Of a stretch of DNA of 35,669 nucleotides, positions 14,368 through 23,271 are shown in pieces. Source of the stretch: Propylenella binzhouense (GTDB lineage: Bacteria > Pseudomonadota > Alphaproteobacteria > Rhizobiales > Afifellaceae). The stretch is from positions 1 through 35,669 of the forward strand of contig NZ_SPKJ01000038.1 of assembly GCF_009866965.1 (NCBI RefSeq), in the 5' to 3' direction. Positions within the stretch are counted from its first letter, which is position 1. Each line of letters begins with the position of its first letter. The position numbers and the translations under genes were made by a program. The notes under the pieces are model-generated. The model had not been told where the DNA came from, did not search any database, and worked only from the letters and a program-made list of their open reading frames with translations.

Positions 14368-15437
14368 GCGCGGTCACCATCGAGGGCGTTCACAAGCACT
14401 TCGGGGGCTTCCATGCCCTCAAGGGCGTCGATCTCGAGATCCGCGACGGCGAATTCGTGGTCCTGGTCGGCCCGTCTGGATGCGGGAAGTCCACGCTGCT
14501 TCGGCTGATCGCGGGCCTGGAGGAGATCAACGAGGGCCGCATCGCCATCGGCGACCGGATCGTCAACGATCTCAGCCCGCGCGACCGCAACATCGCCATG
14601 GTGTTCCAGAGCTATGCGCTCTACCCGCACATGACCGTCGCGCAGAACATCGCGTTCAATCTGCGGCTCGCCGGGCGCAGCCGCGCGGAGATCGCGGCGA
14701 AGGTGTCCGCGGCGGCGAAGATGCTGGAGCTGGAAAGCCTTCTCGACCGGAGACCGGCCGAGCTCTCCGGCGGCCAGCGCCAGCGCGTCGCCATGGGACG
14801 GGCGATGGTGCGCAATCCCGACGTCTTCCTCTTTGACGAGCCCCTGTCGAACCTCGACGCCAAGCTGCGGGTGCAGATGCGGTCCGAGATCAAGTCGCTC
14901 CACCAGGCCGTCGGGACGACCTCGATCTACGTGACGCACGACCAGATCGAGGCGATGACGCTCGCCGATCGCGTCGTGGTCCTCAAAGCGGGCTCGATCC
15001 AGCAGCAGGGCAAGCCGCTGGAGATCTACCGGAAGCCGGCCAACCGCTTCGTGGCGGAGTTCATCGGCTCGCCGCCGATGAACTTCTTCACCGGCCGCTT
15101 TCTCCGGGAGGACCGAAGGGCGGCGATCGTGGCGAGCGACGGCACCGCCATCGGCGTCTCCCGGGACCTCGCGATCGAGGAGGGGCGGATCGTCACGATC
15201 GGCGTGCGGCCCGAGCACCTGACCCTGACCGGCGATCCGGACGGACTTCGGGGCCGCGTCAAGTTCATCGATCCCACCGGCGCTCAGACCCACGTCACCG
15301 TCGAGCTGGCGGGGGAGCCGACCGTCATCGTCCTCGACAGCGCCGTCGAATGCGCGCCGGGCGAAATCCTGACCGTGAAGGTCCCCCGGGACCTGGTGCA
15401 CGCCTTCGACGCGGACACGGGCCTGCGCATCGGATGA
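14364..15437 (+). CDS. ABC transporter ATPase, UgpC/MalK type
   Basis: The 357-residue protein has Walker A GPSGCGKST (36-44), Q-loop FQSYALYPHMTV, signature LSGGQRQRV (134-142), Walker B VFLFDEPLSNLD (154-165) and the H-loop VTHDQIEAMTLADR. The C-terminal extension from about residue 240 is the regulatory/TOBE region typical of CUT1 sugar importers (TIGVRPEHLTL). The start is a GTG overlapping the stop of the tiny ORF upstream (GTGA). It is the last gene of the operon; the convergent FAH gene ends 69 bases further on. It should energise the two permeases at 12413 and 13279. Confidence 0.93.
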   Translation: MSAVTIEGVHKHFGGFHALKGVDLEIRDGEFVVLVGPSGCGKSTLLRLIAGLEEINEGRIAIGDRIVNDLSPRDRNIAMVFQSYALYPHMTVAQNIAFNLRLAGRSRAEIAAKVSAAAKMLELESLLDRRPAELSGGQRQRVAMGRAMVRNPDVFLFDEPLSNLDAKLRVQMRSEIKSLHQAVGTTSIYVTHDQIEAMTLADRVVVLKAGSIQQQGKPLEIYRKPANRFVAEFIGSPPMNFFTGRFLREDRRAAIVASDGTAIGVSRDLAIEEGRIVTIGVRPEHLTLTGDPDGLRGRVKFIDPTGAQTHVTVELAGEPTVIVLDSAVECAPGEILTVKVPRDLVHAFDADTGLRIG

Positions 15438-15506
15438 CGGCCCCCGCGGACCCGACGACCGCGCCGGAGGAGAGAGGCGCCGGCGGCGGCGGGGCGGACA
15501 TGGGCC

Positions 15507-16544
15507 TCACCCGGCGGACGTCCCCCGCAGCGCGTCCGGATCCGCTGCGCGAACGCCGGCACGCACCGCGCCGACACGCTCGATTTCGACCGCGACCGAC
15601 ATGCCGGGCGCGAGATAGCGGCCGAGCGGCGGCGGGTTGAATATCTCGGCAGGACCGCTGCCGTCGCCGGAAGGCGCCACGAAGGCGTCTCCCTCCGCCG
15701 CCGGGATCAGCACCGAGCCCGGCTCGAGCGTCACCACGTTCGAGAGCGCGGCGATCCAGGCCGGAAGCCCGCCCCAGTCGCCGGGTACGGGACCGTCATA
15801 GGCGATCTCCCCGTCGAGCGTCATCCTGGCCCCGAGCGCCGCCGGATCGCCGGCCTCGTCCCGGCTCACGACCGGCCCGAGCAGGAGCGAGCCGTCGAAG
15901 GCGCGGGCATGCGGATACTGGACATGGAACAGCGCGCCGGCCCAGCTGATCGCGTGCTGGTCCCGGATGCAGAGATCGATCGCCGGGCAGTAGCCGAAGA
16001 TCGCCGCCGCCGCCTCGTCCGCGCTGGCGCGCCTCAGCCGCCGGCCGATCAAGACGGCGAGCCGCGGCCAGGCGTCGACGTGGTCGCCGAGCCAGGGGCG
16101 GAGGGCGATGCCGTCTTCCGGGCCGAGCATGTTGAACGGGTCGCGGAGGAAGAACTCGCGGTGGCGGACGCGCTCGCCGGAGCGGCGGTCCGGCCCGTCG
16201 CGGAACGCCGCCCCGGCGCCGATCAGGAGAGGCGGCACGAGCGGCGGGAGGAGGCGCACCTCGCCGCTGCCGTAGACCAGCGGCTCGCCGTCGACGCCAC
16301 CTGCCGCGCCGCGCGCAAGGGCGAAGTCGATCGCCGCCTCGGCGAGCGCCCGGCCCGGCGCCCCGCCGGCGATGAAGCGCACCATGTCCGGCGGCAGCCG
16401 GAGCGCGGCCTCCGCGTCCGCGCAGGGGTCGCCGGATTCCGCGAGGAGGGTTGCGGCGGCCGTCGCGAGGTCGACCACGCCGGCATCGGGAAGCAGCGCG
16501 CCGAGCGCGACGCGGCGGTAGCGCCTGAAGCGCACGAGCTTCAT
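15507..16544 (-). CDS. FAH-fold protein with a degenerate active site
   Basis: The 345-residue protein aligns along its length with the FAH protein encoded just upstream, for example RPWLGDHVDAWPRLAVLIGRR against the same block there, SRDE, VTLEPGSV and YLAPGMSV. The two metal-binding glutamates of the family (E-x-E) are replaced by Trp159-Pro160-Arg161, although the aspartate at about 190 (AIDLCIRD) is kept. The position of a likely catalytic lysine is Arg214. It is therefore probably inactive as a classical hydrolase and may be a partner subunit or have changed chemistry. The ATG overlaps the previous stop (ATGA). It is the last gene of the nine-gene operon. Fold assignment is good; function is unknown. 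Confidence 0.82.
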   Translation of the reverse strand: MKLVRFRRYRRVALGALLPDAGVVDLATAAATLLAESGDPCADAEAALRLPPDMVRFIAGGAPGRALAEAAIDFALARGAAGGVDGEPLVYGSGEVRLLPPLVPPLLIGAGAAFRDGPDRRSGERVRHREFFLRDPFNMLGPEDGIALRPWLGDHVDAWPRLAVLIGRRLRRASADEAAAAIFGYCPAIDLCIRDQHAISWAGALFHVQYPHARAFDGSLLLGPVVSRDEAGDPAALGARMTLDGEIAYDGPVPGDWGGLPAWIAALSNVVTLEPGSVLIPAAEGDAFVAPSGDGSGPAEIFNPPPLGRYLAPGMSVAVEIERVGAVRAGVRAADPDALRGTSAG

Positions 16545-17581
16545 GACAGCGTCTCCGTGGCGGCCTGACCGGTCGCGCCGCCCTCGGCCGGCCCCGGACC
16601 GATCTCGTTGCGGAGCGTCCCGATGCCGCCCACCGCCACCATTACGCTCTGGCCGGGCCTCAGATACTCGCCGTGGGGATCGCGCGGCGCATGGCGGCCG
16701 CCGCATTCCGGATCGCTGCCGACCGCGCAGCCGCCGGGCGTGCCGGGACAGATGACGAAGCCCGGCTCGAGCGTGATCATGCTCGAATAATATTCGACGA
16801 CCTCGCGCACGCCCCAGATGTAGCTCCGGGTGTTGCTGTCCTGCCGGATCGCGCCGTCCACGCTGCACGACATCGGCAGGTTCATCGGGTCCGGCACCTC
16901 GTCGCGGCTGACGATCGCCGGCCCGAGCGCGGAGTTCGCGTCGAACACCTTGCCGTCCCCGTACTTCACGTGGAACGTCGTCGGGTCATAGGCGAAGAGC
17001 TGCCGGTCGCGGATCGCCATGTCGTTCACGACCGTGTAGCCGAACACGAAGTCGAGCGCGTCCGCGGCCGCGACGCAGCGGGCCCTGCGGCCGATCACGA
17101 TGCCGAGCTCGACCTCGTAGTCGAGCTTCCCCGACGCCCATGGCCGGTAGGGGATCGGGTCCTGCGGGCCGACCACGCTCTCCGCGTTCTTCAGGAAGAA
17201 CTCGACATGGTCGGGCTTGTCGCGGCCGAGTTCGCGCAGATGATCCCAGAAGTTGGCCCCGCCGCAGACGATGAGGGGCGGCACGATCGGCACGGCGAGC
17301 CGGACCGCGTCGCACGACAGGGTCACGCCCGACGGGTCGAGCCCGCCGGCTTCGAGCGCGGCGAGCGCTTCCCGCACCAGTGCTTCGCTCCGGTCGCCGC
17401 GCCGCAGGAATTCCGCGGTGTCGCCGGGAATCCGGATTGCGGCCTCCTCGTCGGCGAAGGGATCGCCCGCCGCCTCAAGCAAGGCAGCGACCGCCTTCCG
17501 CAGGTCGACGATCAGGCCGCCGTCCTTCCAGAGCGCGCCGAGCCGGATCCCGGCCTCCGCTTCAAACCGGACCAGACGCAC
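16541..17581 (-). CDS. Fumarylacetoacetate hydrolase-family protein
   Basis: The 346-residue enzyme has the FAH catalytic core: YEVELGIVIGRRAR with metal ligands Glu156 and Glu158, FGYTVVNDMAIRDRQ with Asp187, and KVFDANSALGPAIV with Lys211. Family members hydrolyse C-C bonds in acylpyruvates or hydrate/decarboxylate related dienoates using Mg or Mn. An N-terminal domain of about 100 residues precedes the core. The GTG at 17581 is chosen because AGGAGG (17588-17593) lies six bases before it; it overlaps the molybdenum-subunit gene by 20 bases. Position after a hydroxylase suggests action on a ring-cleavage or keto-acid product, but the ring-opening enzyme is not visible in the window. Confidence 0.9.
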   Translation of the reverse strand: MRLVRFEAEAGIRLGALWKDGGLIVDLRKAVAALLEAAGDPFADEEAAIRIPGDTAEFLRRGDRSEALVREALAALEAGGLDPSGVTLSCDAVRLAVPIVPPLIVCGGANFWDHLRELGRDKPDHVEFFLKNAESVVGPQDPIPYRPWASGKLDYEVELGIVIGRRARCVAAADALDFVFGYTVVNDMAIRDRQLFAYDPTTFHVKYGDGKVFDANSALGPAIVSRDEVPDPMNLPMSCSVDGAIRQDSNTRSYIWGVREVVEYYSSMITLEPGFVICPGTPGGCAVGSDPECGGRHAPRDPHGEYLRPGQSVMVAVGGIGTLRNEIGPGPAEGGATGQAATETLS

Positions 17582-19928
17582 GGCAGCCCTCCTCCCCGCG
17601 CGCCGCGCAGGCGGCCCGGATCGCCGCGCGCACGGCGTCGGGGCCCGCAAGCGGCATCGTCATGAACGTTGCGCCGAACGGCGCGAGCGCATCCTCGATC
17701 GCGCCGACCAAAGCAGGCGCGACGGGCAGCGTGCCGGCCTCCCCCACGCCCTTCACGCCGAGCGGATTGTGCGGCGAACGGCTCTCGAAATGCACGACGT
17801 CGATCGCCGGCACCTCCGATGCCGTCGGGATCAGATAGTCCATGTAGGTCGAGGTGAGGAGCTGGGCCTCCTCGTCATAGGCGACGCGCTCGTAGAACGC
17901 GCCGCCGATCCCGAGCGCGGCACCGCCGACGACCTGGCCTTCCACGATCAGCGGATTTATGACGGTCCCGCAATCGTGGACCACGACATATTTCAGGATC
18001 GCGACCGTGCCGGTCGACGGGTCCACCTCGACCGCGCAGGCGTGGAAGCCGGCACCCATCGTCCCCTGAGCGGGATTGAAGAAGCCGTCCGCTTCGAGGC
18101 CGGGCCGGAAGGTCTCCGGATCGCGCCCGATCCGGCCGCGCGCGGGATCGGCGCGCCTCGCGATCTCCTCGAGCGGAACGCCGACCTCCGGCACGCCCTT
18201 GAGCCGCACGCTGCCCTCCGCGAGCTCGAGATCGCCGGCATCCACCTCCAGCATCTCGCTTGCCCATTCCCTCGCCTGGCGCGCCACCTTCCGGGCCGCG
18301 ATCCGCGCCGCGTTTCCCGCCGTCACCGCGCCGCGGCTTGCAAAGCTGCCGATGCCCCAGTCGAACTGGGCGGTATCGCCGACCGTCACCTCGATCCGCT
18401 CGGGCGCGACGCCGAGCTCGTCGGCGACGATCTGGGCGAGCGTGGTGTGGTGGCCCTGGCCCTGGCTTCCGACCCCGGTCGCGACCGTGATCCGCCCGCC
18501 CGGCTGGACGCGCACCCGCGTGCCCTCATAGGGTCCGATCCCGGTGATCTCGCAATAGGCGGCCGCGGCCACGCCGACATACCGGCCCTCGCCGCGGGCG
18601 GCCGCCTGCGCGGCCCGGATCTCCCGGTAGCCGACGCGCGCGAGCGCTTCCTCGAGCATCCCCGGATAGTCGCCGGAATCGAACTCGACCGGCCCGCCGT
18701 CCCAGTAGGTCAGCGGATAGCGGTACGGCATCGCCTCGGGGGGAATGAGATTCCGCCGGCGCACCTCGGCGGGCTCGAGGCCCAATTCGCGCGCGATCAG
18801 GTCCATGATCCGCTCGATTACGAAGGCGGAGTACGGCCGGCCGGCGCCGCGATAGGGGCAGACGAACATCCGGTTCGTGAACACCGCCTGAAAGCTGACC
18901 GCCAGGGCCGGGACCCGGTAGAGGCCGAGGAGGTGCATGGTCGTCACGAAGGGCGTGTTGAGCCCGTAGGGGATGTAGGCCCCCGTCTCGTACCAGAAAT
19001 GGTCGACGAGCCCGAGCAGCCGGCCCTCCTCGTCGAAGCCGACCTCGACCTCGTGGATCTGCTCCCGCTCCGAGGCCGTGGCGACGAAGGATTCCATCCG
19101 ATCCTCGACCCATTTGACGGGCCGGCCGAGACGCATGGCCGCGTGGGCGACCAGCACCTCCTCGGGATAGAGCACCATCTTCGGGCCGAACCCGCCGCCG
19201 ATATCGCCGGCGATCACGCGCACCTGGTCGATCCCGAGCCCGAGCATGGCGGCAAGCGCCGCGCGGGCCGGGATCGGTCCCTGGGTCGTGTCCCAGACGG
19301 TGAGCAGGTCCGTGTCCGCGTCGAAGCGCGCGACGGTCGCCCGCGGCTCGAGCGGCTGGGCATGTCCGCGCGCGAGATCGAAGCGCCGGCGAAGGCGCCG
19401 CGGGGACGCCGCGAGCGCGGCCGCCGCATCGCCGAAGCCGATCTCGTCGGCGCCGGCCACATTGTCCGGCACGTCGGCATGGACCGGCCGCCCGCCCGGC
19501 GAGGCCGCATCCGCGAGCGCGCTCGCGGCCGGAAGCGGCTCGTAGGCGACTTCGATCAGCTCCGCGGCGTCCTCGGCGAGGTAGCGCGTCTCCGCCACGA
19601 CGAACGCCACCGGCTCCCCGACATAGCGGACGACCTCCGCCGCGAGCAGAAGCTGCGTCTTCGGATGCAGGATGCGACGGTCCGGGAGGATCATCGGCAT
19701 TTGCCGCTCGACGCCGACGAGATCGTCGAAGGTGAAGACCGCCACCACGCCGGGAAGGGCGCGCGCAGCCGCGGCGTCGATCCGCGCGATGCGGGCGTGA
19801 CCGTGCGGGCTGCGCAGCACATGCGCCTCGAGCAGGCCGTCGGGATGGACGTCGTCGGTGAACCGGCCGCGGCCGGCCAGAAGCCGCGCGTCCTCGAGCC
19901 GCGGCAGGGGCGAGCCGACATGCGTCAC
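17562..19928 (-). CDS. Molybdenum hydroxylase large subunit (xanthine dehydrogenase / CoxL family)
   Basis: The 788-residue subunit carries the molybdopterin-cytosine-dinucleotide domains: an N-terminal GRGRFTDDV and YVGEPVAFVVAET domain (1-135), GGGFGPKM (244-251), PYRGAGRPYSAFVIER (358-373), GVGSQGQGHHTT (486-495) and GVGEAGT near the C-terminus with the probable catalytic Glu730. The loop PYRGAGR lacks the Cys of true CO dehydrogenase (AYRCSFR), so CO oxidation is unlikely; aldehyde or N-heterocycle hydroxylation is expected. The start is a GTG at 19928 overlapping the small-subunit stop (GTGA). It is encoded with its FAD and iron-sulfur subunits upstream and two FAH proteins downstream. 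Confidence 0.93.
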   Translation of the reverse strand: MTHVGSPLPRLEDARLLAGRGRFTDDVHPDGLLEAHVLRSPHGHARIARIDAAAARALPGVVAVFTFDDLVGVERQMPMILPDRRILHPKTQLLLAAEVVRYVGEPVAFVVAETRYLAEDAAELIEVAYEPLPAASALADAASPGGRPVHADVPDNVAGADEIGFGDAAAALAASPRRLRRRFDLARGHAQPLEPRATVARFDADTDLLTVWDTTQGPIPARAALAAMLGLGIDQVRVIAGDIGGGFGPKMVLYPEEVLVAHAAMRLGRPVKWVEDRMESFVATASEREQIHEVEVGFDEEGRLLGLVDHFWYETGAYIPYGLNTPFVTTMHLLGLYRVPALAVSFQAVFTNRMFVCPYRGAGRPYSAFVIERIMDLIARELGLEPAEVRRRNLIPPEAMPYRYPLTYWDGGPVEFDSGDYPGMLEEALARVGYREIRAAQAAARGEGRYVGVAAAAYCEITGIGPYEGTRVRVQPGGRITVATGVGSQGQGHHTTLAQIVADELGVAPERIEVTVGDTAQFDWGIGSFASRGAVTAGNAARIAARKVARQAREWASEMLEVDAGDLELAEGSVRLKGVPEVGVPLEEIARRADPARGRIGRDPETFRPGLEADGFFNPAQGTMGAGFHACAVEVDPSTGTVAILKYVVVHDCGTVINPLIVEGQVVGGAALGIGGAFYERVAYDEEAQLLTSTYMDYLIPTASEVPAIDVVHFESRSPHNPLGVKGVGEAGTLPVAPALVGAIEDALAPFGATFMTMPLAGPDAVRAAIRAACAARGEEGCRASGPV

Positions 19929-20437
19929 CGGCGCTCCTCCAGCCCGGCTTCGCGATAGGCCGGCGCCGCCTGCCGGACCGCCTTCACGATCGCCTGGTAG
20001 CCGGTGCACCGGCAGAGGTTCCCGGAGAGGGCGGAGCGGATCTCCGCATCCGAGCGCTCGGCCGCATCCGGCGTGTCGCGCAGGAAGGCGTGGGCCGAGA
20101 TCAGGAATCCCGGCGTGCAATAGCCGCACTGAAGCGCATGGCAGTCGCGGAAGGCCTGCTGCAGCGGCGCGAGCGCCCCATCGGGGCCCGCCAGCCCTTC
20201 GACGGTCACGATCTCGGCCCCGTTCGCCTGCACCGCGAAGAGGAGGCACGAGCGGCAGGCAGCCCCGTCGACCAGCACGGTGCAGGCGCCGCAGACGCCG
20301 TGCTCGCAGCCGACATGCGTCCCGGTCAGCCTGAGCACGTGACGGATGAAATCGGACAGGAGCAGGCGCGGCTCGACCAGCGCCTCGCGGCGCTCGCCAT
20401 TGACGGTGAGCGCGACCGCGACCTTCCCGTCAGCCAT
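19925..20437 (-). CDS. Molybdenum hydroxylase [2Fe-2S] small subunit
   Basis: The 170-residue protein has both iron-sulfur clusters of the family. A plant-type ferredoxin set sits at Cys44, Cys49, Cys52 and Cys64 (GCEHGVCGACTV). A C-terminal helical-domain set sits at Cys104, Cys107, Cys142 and Cys144 (QCGYCTPG, LCRCTGY). It transfers electrons from the molybdenum site to FAD. The length matches the 150-170 usual for CoxS-like subunits. Its ATG overlaps the medium-subunit stop by eight bases, and its stop overlaps the large-subunit GTG, giving the subunit order FAD, FeS, Mo. Confidence 0.95.
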   Translation of the reverse strand: MADGKVAVALTVNGERREALVEPRLLLSDFIRHVLRLTGTHVGCEHGVCGACTVLVDGAACRSCLLFAVQANGAEIVTVEGLAGPDGALAPLQQAFRDCHALQCGYCTPGFLISAHAFLRDTPDAAERSDAEIRSALSGNLCRCTGYQAIVKAVRQAAPAYREAGLEERR

Positions 20438-21302
20438 CGCGAAGCTCCGCCGCGGCCTGCCGCAGCACCCTGCGCGCCAGCGTCTCCGCGACTTCCCGCC
20501 GGTAGAGCGCCGAGGCGTGCAGGTCGGCTACGGGCGAGATTCCGGCGACCGCCGCCGCCGCGGCCGCGGACCAGAGATCGTCCGAGGGGCGCTCGCCCAG
20601 CATCGCCGCCTCCGCGGCATGCGCGCGGACGGGCCCGTCGTCCACGCCGAAGAGGACGAGGCGCGCGAGGTCGAGCGTCCCGTCGCCGCCGAGACGGAGA
20701 ACGGCCGCCGCCCCGGCGAGCGCGAAATCGCCGTGCCGGCGGGCGACCTCCGCGAAGCCGAAGCCGCAGGACCCCGGCAGATAGGGGATCCGGATCGCCC
20801 TGAGGATCTCGTCCGGCTCCAGGGCGGTCGACAGAAGCCCGGCGAAGAAGCCGTCCGCACCAACCGTCCGATCCCCGGAGGCGCCGGCTATCACGAACTC
20901 CGCGGAAAGCGCGGCCGCCACCGCCGGGAGCTCGGCCGCCGGATCGTTGTGGCAGAGGCTGCCGCCGAACGTGCCCCGGTTGCGGATCTGAAAATGCGCC
21001 ACGTGCGGCAGAGCGAGATGGAAGAGCCGGGCGTGCCGGCCGATTTCGGCCGAGCGCTCGAGCGTGCGCTGCCGCGTCATGGCGCCGATCTCGATCGCGT
21101 CCGCCCCGGCCCGCAGGAAGGCGAGCTCGGCGACGCCGTTCAGGTCGATCAGGGCGGCCGGCCGGGCAAGCCGCATGCTCATCGCCGGGACGAGCGTCTG
21201 GCCGCCGGCGATCACCCTGGCATCGCCGCCGAACTCCCGGAGCTGCGCCAGCGCCTCGGGAAGCGAGGCCGGGGCCCGGTAGACGAAGGCGGCCGGCTTC
21301 AT
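20430..21302 (-). CDS. Molybdenum hydroxylase FAD-binding medium subunit
   Basis: The 290-residue subunit shows the CoxM-type FAD motifs AGGQTLVPAMSMRLARP (32-48) and IRNRGTFGGSLCHNDPAAELP (106-126). A C-terminal CO-dehydrogenase flavoprotein domain follows from about residue 175. It should accept electrons from the iron-sulfur subunit and pass them on to NAD or a quinone pool. The ATG at 21302 overlaps the stop of the upstream permease (ATGA), so hydroxylase and importer are one transcriptional and translational unit. Confidence 0.94.
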   Translation of the reverse strand: MKPAAFVYRAPASLPEALAQLREFGGDARVIAGGQTLVPAMSMRLARPAALIDLNGVAELAFLRAGADAIEIGAMTRQRTLERSAEIGRHARLFHLALPHVAHFQIRNRGTFGGSLCHNDPAAELPAVAAALSAEFVIAGASGDRTVGADGFFAGLLSTALEPDEILRAIRIPYLPGSCGFGFAEVARRHGDFALAGAAAVLRLGGDGTLDLARLVLFGVDDGPVRAHAAEAAMLGERPSDDLWSAAAAAAVAGISPVADLHASALYRREVAETLARRVLRQAAAELRDG

Positions 21303-22243
21303 GTCCGCTCCTCGCGGACATAGGGCACCGCCAGGGCGGCGGGCGTGCCGTCGCCGCGCCCGCGCGAACGGGCCGCGATGAGCATGAGCACGAGCAGCGC
21401 GAGCAGGTAGGGCGCCATCTGCATCAGGTAGACGGAGACGAGCTGGAAGACGCCGCCGAGCACCTGCGCCTGGAACACCATGATGTAGGCGAAGCCGAAC
21501 AGGTAGGCGCCGAAGAGGAGCCGGACCGGATGCCAGGCGGCGAAGATGACGAGGGCGAGCGCGATCCAGCCCTGGCCCGCCGTCATGCCGTTCGCCCACG
21601 AGCCGAGATAGCCGACGGACAGGAAGGCGCCCGCGAGCCCCGCCATTCCGGCGCCGAAGATGACGGCGAGATAGCGGATGCGGACGACGTTCCAGCCGGC
21701 GACGTCGACGGCGCTCGGCCTCTCGCCGGCGGCCCGCAGGGCGAGGCCCGGCCGGGTCCGGTAGAGGAAGAGCCAGACCAGCGGCACGGCGAGAAGGCTG
21801 AAATAGACGAGGACGTTCTGGCGGAAGAGGACGGGGCCGAGGACGGGCAGGTCGCGGAGCACGGGGATCGCCAGCGGGGCGAGCCTGTCCTGCAGGTTGA
21901 CCCCGACAAAGGCCTTGCCGAAGAACTGGGAGAGGCCGTCCCCGACGAGGACGATCGCGAGCCCGGTGACGATGTGATCGGCCCGGATCGTGACGGTGAG
22001 GAACGCGAAGGCCGCTCCCATCGCCATCGTGACCGCTACGGCGGCTGCGATGCCGCCGAGCACGCTCCCGGTGCTCGCCGTCACCACGACGGCGGTCATG
22101 GCGCCGGTCAGCATGAGCCCTTCGAGGCCGAGATTGAGGACGCCGCTCCGCTCCGCGACGAGCTCGCCGAGGCCCGCGAGGAGCAGCGGGGTCGCCGCCG
22201 AGACGGTGGCGGCGAGAAGGCCGATCAGCATGGCCTCGTTCAT
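21299..22243 (-). CDS. ABC permease, BMP/NupQ-type nucleoside importer class
   Basis: The 314-residue integral membrane protein has roughly eight to ten hydrophobic segments and the BPD_transp_2 signature region RSGVLNLGLEGLMLTGAM (32-49). That N-terminal block is typical of the second permease in BmpA/NupOPQ-type importers. The ATG at 22243 overlaps the first permease's stop (ATGA), and its own stop overlaps the hydroxylase FAD-subunit start. Related systems carry nucleosides, purines or other N-containing compounds; the specific cargo here is inferred from the hydroxylase. Confidence 0.92.
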   Translation of the reverse strand: MNEAMLIGLLAATVSAATPLLLAGLGELVAERSGVLNLGLEGLMLTGAMTAVVVTASTGSVLGGIAAAVAVTMAMGAAFAFLTVTIRADHIVTGLAIVLVGDGLSQFFGKAFVGVNLQDRLAPLAIPVLRDLPVLGPVLFRQNVLVYFSLLAVPLVWLFLYRTRPGLALRAAGERPSAVDVAGWNVVRIRYLAVIFGAGMAGLAGAFLSVGYLGSWANGMTAGQGWIALALVIFAAWHPVRLLFGAYLFGFAYIMVFQAQVLGGVFQLVSVYLMQMAPYLLALLVLMLIAARSRGRGDGTPAALAVPYVREERT

Positions 22244-23271
22244 GCGCCGGCACCCGGCGAAAGGGAGCGCCGCCGCGCGAGCGTCAGGCCCGCCAGCGCG
22301 AAGATGATGATCGCCCCCTGCATGATGCGGACGAGGGAGGGATCGACCTGCGCGATCTGCAGCGCGTCGCCGCCCTGAAGGAGCACGCCGTAGAACGTCG
22401 CCATGACGAGGACGAGAAGCGGGTTGTGGCCGGCGAGCCAGGAGACCAGGATCCCGAAATAGCCGTAGCCGGGCGGCAGGTGGTAGAGGAGCCCGGCCGT
22501 CCCGGCGACCTGGTCGATGCCGGCGAGCGCGGCGATGGCCCCGCTGAGGAGCATGACCTGGACCGTCAGGCGCCCGATCCGCATGCCGGCATAGCGCGCG
22601 GCGGGATGCGAATGGCCGAGCACCGCGGTGGCGTAGCCCCAGGGCGTGTAGCGGAAGAGGACGGCGAGGAGCACGGCGATGACGGGCGCGGCGACGACCG
22701 CCACGTTGAGGTCCGCCGAGAGCGCCGGCAGCAGCGCCGCGGATGGAAAGGGCGGGCTGTAGGGCCAGCCACCCGCCGGATCCCGCCACGGCCCGAACAC
22801 GAGGAAATCCACGAACAGGATCGCGACGTAGTTCAGCATCAGCGTCGAGAGCACCTCGTTGACGCCGAATGCGACCTTGAGGACCGCGGGCCCGAACGCC
22901 CAGAGCGCGCCGAACGCCATGCCCGAGAGGATCATCGCCGGCAGCACGGCCGGGCCGGGCAGCGGAACGTGAAGCGCGACGAGCGCTGCGCCGAACGCGC
23001 CCATGACCATCTGGCCCTCGCCCCCGATGTTCCAGATCCGCGCCCGGAAGGCGACGCAGGCGGCGAGCCCGGTGAAGGCGACCGGAACGGCATAGACGAG
23101 CGAGCTCTGGAGCGCATAGGCGGAACCCAGGGCGCCGCTATAGATCGCGGCGAGCGTCTGGTAGACGGGCGTGCCGGTGGCAAGCAGCACCATGCTGGCC
23201 GCGACGACGCCAAGGGCGACGGCCATGACGAAGGCGCCGCTTTCCAGCGCCCAGGCAGATGCCCGCATCAT
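22240..23271 (-). CDS. ABC permease, BMP/NupP-type nucleoside importer class
   Basis: The 343-residue permease has multiple membrane segments, the first near residues 13-33, and the conserved block RARIWNIGGEGQMVMGAFGA (76-95), together with VNEVLSTLMLNYVA, both typical of the first permease in this importer class. It starts at an ATG overlapping the ATPase stop (ATGA) and ends overlapping the second permease. The two permeases should form a heterodimer under the double-domain ATPase. Confidence 0.93.
   Translation of the reverse strand: MMRASAWALESGAFVMAVALGVVAASMVLLATGTPVYQTLAAIYSGALGSAYALQSSLVYAVPVAFTGLAACVAFRARIWNIGGEGQMVMGAFGAALVALHVPLPGPAVLPAMILSGMAFGALWAFGPAVLKVAFGVNEVLSTLMLNYVAILFVDFLVFGPWRDPAGGWPYSPPFPSAALLPALSADLNVAVVAAPVIAVLLAVLFRYTPWGYATAVLGHSHPAARYAGMRIGRLTVQVMLLSGAIAALAGIDQVAGTAGLLYHLPPGYGYFGILVSWLAGHNPLLVLVMATFYGVLLQGGDALQIAQVDPSLVRIMQGAIIIFALAGLTLARRRSLSPGAGA

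Noticed and set aside
15462-15485. CGCCGG...CCGGCG inverted repeat between the UgpC-like ATPase and the convergent FAH gene
   Set aside because: The stem is only 6 bp with a 12-base loop and no T-run; this is expected by chance at this GC content.
17253-19958. Plus-strand open frame of 901 codons
   Set aside because: It is antisense to the molybdenum hydroxylase large subunit and carries no recognisable domain.
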